This document shows positions 27,476 to 34,927 of a stretch of DNA of 64,000 bases, piece by piece. The notes below the pieces were generated by a model. The model did not search any database and was not told where the DNA came from. It saw only the letters and a list, made by a program, of their open reading frames with translations. The position numbers and the translations under genes were made by a program. The number at the start of each line of letters is the position of its first letter. Position 1 is the stretch's first letter. This stretch comes from Polystyrenella longa. GTDB taxonomy: Bacteria > Planctomycetota > Planctomycetia > Planctomycetales > Planctomycetaceae. The stretch is taken from the NCBI RefSeq assembly GCF_007750395.1, contig NZ_CP036281.1, forward strand, positions 4,859,001 to 4,923,000, read 5' to 3'.

Positions 27476-28438
27476 ATGGCAGATTTCGACTTTCTTTCCG
27501 GCGATGTTTTGCGAATCGTAGTTCTTGCAGGTGGAGATTCCGCCGAGCGGGAAATCAGCCTTCAAAGTGGGGCTACAGCCACCGAGGCGTTGAAGAGTCG
27601 CGGACATGAGGTTGTGCAAGTCGATCCCGCTTCGGAAGACTTGGCCACGCGCGATTGGAGCGACTGCGACGTCGCCTTCATCGCATTGCACGGCACCTAT
27701 GGCGAAGATGGTGGAGTTCAGCGCCTGCTGGAGGAACTTGAAGTTCCTTATACAGGCAGCGATTCTTCAGCATCACGACTCGCCTTCAGCAAATCAGCGG
27801 CGAAAGAACGTTTTCTGCTTTCCGGTGTAGATACACCGGCGTACGTCCTCATTCACGAAACAGACGACGCCACCTCGATTCATCAGAAAGCGAACAGTAT
27901 TGGCTACCCCCTCGTCGTCAAACCAGACGCACAAGGTTCCAGTCTGGGAGTCACCATCGTTCGCAGTCCGGAAGACCTTCCGCAGGCTCTGGCCCGCTGT
28001 TTCCATTACGACTGCTTCGGATTGATGGAACAGGCGATTGAAGGAACAGAATGGACGATGGGAATCGCTAATGGCGAACCCTTGCCCCTGATACAGATTG
28101 AATCTGAACGGGAGTTTTACGATTACGACGCCAAATACGTCGATGACGAAACTCGGTTTCTGTTCGAATTTGATCTCGAAAGCCCCACGATTGGTCAGAT
28201 TGAGCAGCTTGCTTTAGCCTCTTTCGACTCGCTGGGCGTCTCCGGTATTGCCCGGGCGGATATCCGTCTGGATCGTTTTGGCAAACCGTGGATTCTGGAA
28301 GTGAATACGATTCCTGGGTTTACGTCACATAGCCTGATTCCAATGGCTGCCGAACAACAGGGAATCGAACTGGGTGAATTCTTCGAGCGGACCGTACGCG
28401 CCGCCCTGCAGAACAGCTTTCTGCGTCGTCAGAATTAG
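27476..28438 (+). CDS. ddl: D-alanine--D-alanine ligase
   Basis: 320 residues, the DdlB length. Start has GGAGG six nt before the ATG. N-terminal VLAGGDSAEREISLQSG, then ALHGTYGEDGGVQRLLEELEVPYTGS (substrate domain), ATP-grasp core PLVVKPDAQGSSLGV and the final EVNTIPGFTSHSLIP, which binds Mg and D-Ala. Makes D-Ala-D-Ala for MurF in the cytosol. Functional context: next in the cell-wall cluster after murC-murB and before ftsQ. Confidence 0.96.
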   Translation: MADFDFLSGDVLRIVVLAGGDSAEREISLQSGATATEALKSRGHEVVQVDPASEDLATRDWSDCDVAFIALHGTYGEDGGVQRLLEELEVPYTGSDSSASRLAFSKSAAKERFLLSGVDTPAYVLIHETDDATSIHQKANSIGYPLVVKPDAQGSSLGVTIVRSPEDLPQALARCFHYDCFGLMEQAIEGTEWTMGIANGEPLPLIQIESEREFYDYDAKYVDDETRFLFEFDLESPTIGQIEQLALASFDSLGVSGIARADIRLDRFGKPWILEVNTIPGFTSHSLIPMAAEQQGIELGEFFERTVRAALQNSFLRRQN

Positions 28439-28625
28439 CCCAGTCCGCATAGTCAAAGTCGCTCTTTTTAAAAAGAGGCTCCAGGGCCAACCGGACTTTT
28501 CCGTAACGGAACTGCGGTCGATGTAGATCGATAGGGAAGTATCAGAACAGGGTCGTTCTGCGCACCAACAGGCCTCGTGCGGTTAAGTCTCGTATTTCAC
28601 TGGAAGAAATTGCGGCTCACTTTTC

Positions 28626-29579
28626 ATGTTATTCGCGAAACAGAAAAAAAAACCAGGCAAACGCAAACAGAAAGAGAAACCGAAGCAACAGAACTGGTTC
28701 ACCAGAAATCTGTTTCGTCCGTTTCCTCTATTATGGCTGGCGTTGATCGCGACTTTGATCGTGTTGGCCCCGCGCGTTTATAAAAAGCTACCTGACCTGA
28801 CAAGCCAACACCGGTATCAGTTAACGTCGTCTGACATCACCTTGGAAAACCGACCTGATTGGGTTCCCGCCCATTTCCTCAACGCTGTGCTCTCCCATAA
28901 TCAGATTCCCGATAATGTGCTGGAACCGGAGTTAGCGCGAACGATCTCTACCTGGTTCGAAAAGGAACCTTGGGTGAAGTCGGTCGAAGCCGTTCGAATT
29001 GGGTATCCCCCTTCTGCATCGGTGGAATTAACATTTCGCGAGCCGGTTGCGGTAGTGGAACTCGAAGGAAAACTCCATCCCATCGATGTCGATTCCGTGA
29101 TTCTTCCCAGTGAAGACTTTGCCCCAGCAACACTCGAACGATTCCCCGTGCTACATCCATCGAAAGTTCCACCTCCTTTGTATGTGGGAAGCGCCTGGGA
29201 CGATCCGGTGATTCGTAAAGGGGCCAAATTGGCGAGCGAAATTAAACCTTACTGGGGCAACTTTGATTTTGTTGCAATCCGCGCACAGCAAGATCAACGG
29301 AATCGTGCCGCAACAGGGCAGGGTGAATTTGACCCGACCTTTGAAATTGTGTCCGCATCTGGTTCCATCATTGTCTGGGGACGCGCACCAGAGTCGACTC
29401 ATCCGGGCGAACTTACCTTTGACGAAAAGGTTCGTCGACTGATGGCTTATCAGAAAAGGTTTGAAGGCTTTGCACTGCCCAGTGGTCCCTACGAGATTGA
29501 TATTACTCACTGGACCGATATTTCCCGTCGGGTTCTTAAAGAAGCCGCAGCAGAAACCGATGCCCGCTTAAGACGTTAA
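28626..29579 (+). CDS. ftsQ: FtsQ-like cell division protein
   Basis: 317 residues. Very basic cytosolic N-terminus (AKQKKKPGKRKQKEKPK), one membrane segment at ~33-48, then an extracytoplasmic region. The POTRA-like start (SSDITLENRPDWVPAHFLNAVL) and a later FEKEPWVKSVEAVRIGYPPSASVELTFREPVAVVE (beta domain) match FtsQ/DivIB, the divisome scaffold that binds FtsB-FtsL. The identity relies on layout, the beta-domain pattern and position after ddl, as in dcw clusters. ftsA and ftsZ would normally follow but do not; mobile-element debris comes instead. Confidence 0.85.
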   Translation: MLFAKQKKKPGKRKQKEKPKQQNWFTRNLFRPFPLLWLALIATLIVLAPRVYKKLPDLTSQHRYQLTSSDITLENRPDWVPAHFLNAVLSHNQIPDNVLEPELARTISTWFEKEPWVKSVEAVRIGYPPSASVELTFREPVAVVELEGKLHPIDVDSVILPSEDFAPATLERFPVLHPSKVPPPLYVGSAWDDPVIRKGAKLASEIKPYWGNFDFVAIRAQQDQRNRAATGQGEFDPTFEIVSASGSIIVWGRAPESTHPGELTFDEKVRRLMAYQKRFEGFALPSGPYEIDITHWTDISRRVLKEAAAETDARLRR

Positions 29580-29596
29580 AATCTCAGGAATGGTTG

Positions 29597-29816
29597 TGAC
29601 CTGCCTCCCTAAACCGAGCCCAGATCCTGATATACAATTCAGGGTTCTGGATCAGAAAAGGAGGCCCTCATGCCCGCAAAACGACATTCATCCGAACAGA
29701 TCATCACCAAGCTCCGGGAAGCGGAGGTCCATCTCTCTCAGGGGATGATTATCCCTCTGAAGTGCCAAAACCCATGGGCGTATTACAAATGGCGTCGGGA
29801 ATACGGCGGACTGCAA
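29597..29816 (+). mobile_element. IS3-family remnant (left end and broken orfA)
   Basis: A terminal-repeat-like TGACCTGCCTCCC (29597-29609), a strong AAAGGAGG ribosome-binding site and the start of an IS3 orfA (MPAKRHSSEQIITKLREAEV). The match is spoiled after about residue 25 by small indels and ends at about 29816, where minus-strand transposase sequence of another family begins. No orfB or right end is present. Confidence 0.75.
29670..29816 (+). pseudogene. IS3 transposase OrfA fragment
   Basis: About 49 codons. The first 25 read as a normal IS3 OrfA helix-turn-helix; then GMIIPLKCQNPWAYYKWRREYGGL suggests frameshifts and a small deletion compared with the family's usual recognition-helix region, since the YYKWRREYGGL ending is intact. 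Truncated at the junction with the next element. Not functional. Confidence 0.7.
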
Positions 29817-29942
29817 TCAAGGATCAGATGGGAGGCGTTTTCCAGGAAGCCATCGTCGCCGGAGAGGTTACGTGCAACTTGTGTCACCCATTGTTTATTC
29901 GGGTTGGTAGTGATGCCTGCGATCTCGACTTTACGTGACTTC
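29813..29942 (+). repeat. 130-bp direct repeat, left copy
   Basis: Matches 32896-33025 at roughly 91% identity by hand alignment, with an uninterrupted identical 62-bp tract (29871-29932 = 32954-33015). Lies inside the transposase DDE region and marks the left edge of the HEAT/DUF4375 island. Confidence 0.9.
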
Positions 29943-30553
29943 AGCTCCATCACCACCATGACGTAGAACGTCGTTAGACCGGTCTTCGTCCAGACTTCTA
30001 CCGTGGTGAAATCGACGGCGAAGATGGTCTCCCAATGAGCTCTGAGAAACGTCTCCCAGGATATTGAAGCAGGGCGATCGGGAGCAGGCTCGATACCATT
30101 GGCCTTCAGCACATTTCTGACAGTCGTATCGGTGATGTGAAAACCAACGTTTGCCAAGGCACCTTGAATTCGATCAGCTCCCCACGTGGGATTCTCTTTC
30201 GCGAACCGCAGGATCAGTTCGACGATCTCCTGTCGAACGCGCGGGCGCACAACTTGTTTCTTCTCCGACGAGTAGTCCCATTTCCGGGCAATCAACTCCC
30301 GGTGCCAACGGAGAATGGTATCGCGAGTGAAGATCGCGCCGAGTTCACTTAGCAACTTTCGACCAAGCTGCTTTCCTTTGACTGCCAGGCGACGACGCTC
30401 GTTATCGTTCAGTAGGATCCGTTTCTTACCGAGTTTATCGCGGAGGATACTATTTTCAGTCTTCAGGTATTCAATCGCCAGTTGTTGTTCGCGATTCACC
30501 CAACTTACCAACGCGAATACCAGCAGGTGCCAGGGCTGCATCACAAATTCCAT
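29813..30553 (-). pseudogene. Integrase-core transposase, N-terminal part (copy A)
   Basis: Begins with ATG 30553 (MEFVMQPWHLLVFALV). Residues ~75-165 form the helix-turn-helix regions (RDTILRWHRELIARKWDYS, NPTWGADRIQGALANVG). The DDE integrase core starts FAVDFTTVEVW (first Asp) and continues to HLILD (second Asp), then is cut: the C-terminal third with the last Glu is missing and the frame runs into IS3 DNA. Same family as the fragment at 32560-33025. Not functional as it stands. Confidence 0.85.
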
Positions 30554-30793
30554 CTAATCAGTTACCAAAGTGCAGGGGAGGGTTACTTTGGAACTATAAC
30601 CATTCTCTGAGCCGTAGCACTCTCGAAACGTGTATCGCTGCCAGTCTTCACGACCGGAGGCAACGGTTGTACTGAATGTAGCGGCGAGCGTTGTTGTCAA
30701 CTCGTCTGAGAATCAAGGCCGTTGGTGTCTCGCAGATCCCTAGAATTGCAGCGTTTTGAGTTCGGCTGAGTTTTTTTACGATACGGGCGAAAC

Positions 30794-32260
30794 TCAATCG
30801 TCGGCTATAAAATGTCTTTTATGGGCGATCGCGAAGAGTGCAAGGAGCATTTCTGTATTCTCCTGGCAGTCATAATACTCATCGTTAAGTTTGTCGAGAA
30901 TGTCTTCCTGTTTCTGAGAGAAATCTGCTAATTGCTCGTGACGAAGATCGTTGTCTTCCGAGGGACCAGCTTTTCCGAAGAGTGACAAGGCATTTCGTAG
31001 AATCGTAACACGGGAACTGGCACCAATCGCTTTCAAACCCGCATAAGCTGTTTTCCAGTTGTTACCTGTCGAGTTCACGAAGTATTGAGCATGCCCTCCA
31101 TTTCGGACTTCTGCATCGTACATGAAAACCGCATAGTAAAACTTCTGCTGTTTAGTCAGGCCCTCGAATCCGCTCTCCTTCTTTGTTTCGAGAATAACAT
31201 TGAATGGTTCCGTAATACCTTCGAGAATCCCAATCGCACGTGCCGCCGCCTCTTGTACTTTTTTGTGAGGGGAATTCAAGTCGTTGCGAAGATACTGTTC
31301 GGCCGACTGATCCGGGTTGAAGGCGTACGCATGAAGAGCTTCCGCATATTCATAATCGTGTGGGTACTTATCGACATTATGTTTTAACTGATTCATCAAC
31401 GGTAGTAACTGAACCCTGGGTATCTGGTATTCAGCTTCGTTCAATGCCATGATTATGTAATGGAGTTGGCTGTTCTCTATTGTGAAATAATTACTCGACA
31501 GCAGAATTGGTACAGCTTTATCGGTATCAATATCCAGCAATAATCTGGGAGCTTCTCCACCAACAGATCTGTCTTTTCGGTTCAATAGTTTTATGAGACC
31601 CGGAAATATCCCTGTGAGAAACTCTTTACTGTTCGTCCCTTCCCTTATACCATTTCGAATGCCAATCATAGTGTGTGATCGGACATAGTCGTCCTCATCA
31701 TCCAATGCTTTCAGTATTGTCGGGATGCAGGCTCCTGTTCCATGTTCGCTGATTTCTAAAGCAGCATACTTTCGGACATAGTTATCCTCATGATCGATAA
31801 ATCGGGTTAATATCTTGACGGCTCTGTTCGCATCGTGGGGTATGAGTAAACTACAAATACGTTGCAGTGGAGTATCAGAACCAAACTTAAAGCCGTTAGG
31901 GTTGAATCTTTTTGCGACTCGTTGATTTTGTAGTGCCTTCATCAAAAAAGGGACGGCCTTTTTTCCAATGAGTTGTAGCTTATCGTAATTGAAGTCATGG
32001 TCATCTTCGATAAAAAGCCGATTGACTAATTTCTCAATATCGCGATCGGAAATGTTTTCAGGAACACGCAACGATTTTTTTGCCGCTTGCTGTGACTCCA
32101 TAAATTCCGCATACTCATTTTTCATTTCCGGGTTTTTCACCCAGTCGCGAAACCCACCGTATTCTCCTTCCGATTTCCTGGAACGATTCAAATTAATCGT
32201 GACTCGATTGATGACAAAGAGCACAAAGGAGATTGATAATGCGATTAACAGGTAAATCAT
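30794..32260 (-). CDS. Membrane-anchored HEAT-repeat protein with C-terminal DUF4375 domain
   Basis: 488 residues. N-terminal membrane segment (~1-18, MIYLLIALSISFVLFVI) with a short basic flank. Residues ~60-350 contain HEAT-type helical repeats: HEDNYVRKYAALEISEHG and DEDDYVRSHTMIGIRNG are two clear units. The C-terminal ~110 residues match DUF4375 (DMP19-like): YAVFMYDAEVRNGGHAQYFVN then TAYAGLKAIGA. DUF4375 proteins are often found among toxin-immunity or defence-island genes, but no partner gene is present. The gene looks more AT-rich than its neighbours and lies between two broken transposase copies, suggesting transfer. Function unknown. Confidence 0.85.
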   Translation of the reverse strand: MIYLLIALSISFVLFVINRVTINLNRSRKSEGEYGGFRDWVKNPEMKNEYAEFMESQQAAKKSLRVPENISDRDIEKLVNRLFIEDDHDFNYDKLQLIGKKAVPFLMKALQNQRVAKRFNPNGFKFGSDTPLQRICSLLIPHDANRAVKILTRFIDHEDNYVRKYAALEISEHGTGACIPTILKALDDEDDYVRSHTMIGIRNGIREGTNSKEFLTGIFPGLIKLLNRKDRSVGGEAPRLLLDIDTDKAVPILLSSNYFTIENSQLHYIIMALNEAEYQIPRVQLLPLMNQLKHNVDKYPHDYEYAEALHAYAFNPDQSAEQYLRNDLNSPHKKVQEAAARAIGILEGITEPFNVILETKKESGFEGLTKQQKFYYAVFMYDAEVRNGGHAQYFVNSTGNNWKTAYAGLKAIGASSRVTILRNALSLFGKAGPSEDNDLRHEQLADFSQKQEDILDKLNDEYYDCQENTEMLLALFAIAHKRHFIADD

Positions 32261-32559
32261 GATGAATGCTGAAAAACGATGATGTTAACTTGGCTGACAA
32301 GTAGATGAGCTATTCAACACGGGGTTACATTACGTCGTGATGAACTACGACATTTTACTCATTCTCGTATCGTAAAATACTCAGCAGACGTTGAAAACCA
32401 CTGATTATAAGTGGTTGCGTTGGTGATGAGCAATGGTTTTCGAAAGAGATTTGTTTCGCGGTCCGAGGATTGTTGTCAAATTCGGTGCGAAAAGGATCTT
32501 CCGATCGCAACGGTAGCGGGAAATCACAACACGAGGACCGACATCTATTCGAGGCTGAT

Positions 32560-33025
32560 TCAAGCTGCGTCGCGATAGTAACACTTGAGCAGCCCACCGA
32601 GACGTTCGCGGCATTCGACCTTGCCAGCGACGCATCTGACTTCATCAGGATCAATCAGCTGATTGTCGAGTCCCTGATGGTTCCGCTCGGAATGGTAATG
32701 GGCAACGTATTCCTTCAGCGCTCGTGCGAGTGAGTGCTCACCGAAGAAGATCATCTTTCTTAGGCACTCAGATTTCAGACTTCTCATAAATCGTTCGAGA
32801 TACGCATTCATGTTCGGACTCTTCGGCGGAAGCAGCACCGGTTCGATTTCAGTCTATTCCTTCAGTAAAGAACGCAGTGGTTGAAAGGACGTGTCGCGAT
32901 CAAGGATCAGGTGGGAAGCATTTTCCAGAAATCCATCGTCGCCAGTCAGGTTGCGTGCAACTTGTGTCACCCATTGTTTATTCGGGTTGGTAGTGATGCC
33001 TGCGATCTCGACTTTCCTTGACTTC
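32560..33025 (-). pseudogene. Integrase-core transposase, C-terminal part (copy B) with in-frame stop
   Basis: Read from 33025: KSRKVEIAGITTNPNKQWV, then HLILDRDTSFQPLRSLLKE, an in-frame TAG at 32854-32856, then TEIEPVLLPPKSPNMNAYLERFMRSLKSE (catalytic Glu region) and the normal family ending GGLLKCYYRDAA at 32560. The N-terminal half is missing; the 5' side runs straight into the phosphoesterase 3' end. Complementary to copy A: together they cover a whole transposase. Confidence 0.88.
32896..33025 (+). repeat. 130-bp direct repeat, right copy
   Basis: Partner of 29813-29942; same orientation. It ends 15 bp before the phosphoesterase stop codon. The identical 62-bp tract is 32954-33015. Confidence 0.9.
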
Positions 33026-33040
33026 GCGTTGATGAAATCG

Positions 33041-33769
33041 TTACTGCGCGTCAGCCTCTGTTCCCCGGAACGAGTCCGGGTGACCTCCCGAGCGTAAAAG
33101 CTGCTCGGTTAATTCAATCGCCCAGCGGTCGATTCCATTCACGCGCATGTTCTTGATGCTCTCTTCGATATTGTAAGTCACTCGCTTAAACATGACTTCG
33201 TTGTTTTCAATGATGACATAAGCAGCACGGGCATCACCATCTCGGGGTTGGCCCACACTTCCAGGATTGATGACCTGGGTGTCTCCGAGATCAAGATACA
33301 TTGGATGATGCGTATGCCCGACGCAAACAAGATCAACATCCAACCCTTCCAGCCGATTTCGCCAGGCTGATTTATCCTCTCGTAGATATTCATCCATCGG
33401 GTCGCGCGGGGTTCCATGCACCACCAGAATTTTTAAACCGCCTATCTCCACTTGCTGCATTACAGGTAGTCGGGCGAGGTATTTCATCTGCGAAGGACGA
33501 AGTAAGTCCCAGTGAACGGGCCGCGTGGCTGCTGCCAACGCTCGAAAGCCTGCTCCCGACCGAGCTGCTACCCGTTGGGCGACGGCGTGATCATGATTTC
33601 CCCGCACAGCCACGGTCGCATTTTTACGCACCCATTCGATACAGGGGATCGGATTAGTTCCATAATCGACGATATCCCCCGCCACAATACAGGCGTCGAA
33701 ATCCTCCTGGATCGCCGAAAGGGCAGACCAGTTCGAATGGATATCAGCAACCAGTAGAATACGAGACAT
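33041..33769 (-). CDS. Metallophosphoesterase, YfcE/MJ0936 type
   Basis: 242 residues from ATG 33769 (MSRILLVADIHSNW); a GTG at 33778 is less likely. Metal-binding motifs: DIHSN, GDIVDYG, RGNHDHAV, VVHGTPRDP and CVGHTHHPM, the complete set for small calcineurin-like phosphodiesterases. Members hydrolyse phosphodiesters, including cyclic nucleotides and nucleotide analogues, in the cytosol; the natural substrate is not known. Its 3' end lies 15 bp from the transposase scar, so the scar may have replaced a downstream neighbour but did not truncate this gene visibly. Confidence 0.9.
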   Translation of the reverse strand: MSRILLVADIHSNWSALSAIQEDFDACIVAGDIVDYGTNPIPCIEWVRKNATVAVRGNHDHAVAQRVAARSGAGFRALAAATRPVHWDLLRPSQMKYLARLPVMQQVEIGGLKILVVHGTPRDPMDEYLREDKSAWRNRLEGLDVDLVCVGHTHHPMYLDLGDTQVINPGSVGQPRDGDARAAYVIIENNEVMFKRVTYNIEESIKNMRVNGIDRWAIELTEQLLRSGGHPDSFRGTEADAQ

Positions 33770-34214
33770 GAGTTCCACATTTCAGTGAGGAATCTGGTGA
33801 AGGAGAGTGGGGATCGGCAGGGAGGATGATTAGTAAATACTGAACCAGAACTAATATACCCAGACAGGTGGGTAGGGAAGGTGATAACATCCATTCAAGG
33901 CGATATACACCCGCTAATAGAAACAAAGCGAGAAATACAAAGATTCAGCAATCTCAAACTGTACCGGATTTCGAATTTTCCTGTCCACCCTGTCTCGGAA
34001 ATAGGAGTTTCAGAAAACGGGCGCAATTGTTCACTCCCCCTTGACCCGAGGGAATCGCATGAGGTCTAATAAATGGTCAGGTCTTATATGTTGGTAGATC
34101 CTCTCTTTAACAATCAAAACATTTCTTTGTGAACGTCTTCTTGCGGATTGATTTCCGCGGCCAGACTGTTGAAGGCCCCCCTCCGATAACCCCACAGACA
34201 AGGAGCCCGTTGCC
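33770..34214. other. Intergenic region, 445 bp
   Basis: Separates divergent genes. Apart from the candidate promoter at 34041-34070, no feature was seen. Confidence 0.4.
34041..34070 (+). promoter_or_regulatory. Candidate sigma-70 promoter
   Basis: TTGACC (34041-34046), 18-bp spacer, TCTAAT (34065-34070). It would give a ~138-nt leader for the gene at 34215. Confidence 0.35.
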
Positions 34215-34511
34215 ATGGAGAACTATGACGCCATGACGTTGCGTGATCGGTTAACACTGGCCGAACGTCGAATTCGTGAATTGCGGGATCACTTGGAACG
34301 AGGATTTCTCCCGAAGGTTTCCGACACTGTCGAGCTGATCCATCCTTCGCGGAATGGGGTATTCCCGGAAACTGTTAAGGATGTCACCCTGAGGAACTCG
34401 GTCAAGAATCTGCTGGCGGCCGATGAATTCACGAATCAGTCTGCTGAAAAACTGGTTGCATTGTGTACTTCTGTGGAAGAAGAAATCGATCGCATCCTGG
34501 AAAATAAGTAG
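34215..34511 (+). CDS. Small coiled-coil hypothetical protein
   Basis: 98 residues, start supported by AAGGAG ten nt before the ATG. Residues ~8-32 (LRDRLTLAERRIRELRDHLERG) form a leucine-rich charged helix; the C-terminus (KLVALCTSVEEEIDRILENK) is a second helix. No membrane segment. I do not recognise the family. Codon use and ribosome-binding site make a real gene likely. Confidence 0.6.
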   Translation: MENYDAMTLRDRLTLAERRIRELRDHLERGFLPKVSDTVELIHPSRNGVFPETVKDVTLRNSVKNLLAADEFTNQSAEKLVALCTSVEEEIDRILENK

Positions 34512-34927
34512 TGCCCTTGCTGTTTGAATTCCAGCCTAGAGCCTTCTGCTGATTTTACAGTCCATACCGGTATTGAGGGTTTTACTGATCGCACTGAATG
34601 CCAGACTTCATTAACGAGATGATCTAACGCTTGCACTTTCCATGCGAACTTGCAGCAGGGAAACGCCGTTTTAAATTTCAATCCCCCGTTATTTGCTGCT
34701 TGAACTCCCCTCCGCGTGACCTAAAATTGAGGAGACAGAGAAACTGCGCTTTGACTTGGCCTGACGACGGCCAGTCGATCTTCTATCACTTTTGATTGGG
34801 AAGGTCTTAATCTCGATTAATACAATCTTCGCTTGCTGCGTTGCTGCCAGCTGATCGAATCTCACCCACACGAAACCGGATCACCCACGATCCTGACCTC
34901 CTCTGAATATGACCTTCAGGTAAATTG
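34512..34927. other. Intergenic region, 416 bp
   Basis: No gene, terminator or clear promoter recognised. Confidence 0.4.

Noticed and set aside
28462-28477. AT-rich palindrome CTCTTTTTAAAAAGAG after ddl as a terminator
   Set aside because: It has only a short stem with a tight loop and no T-run after it.
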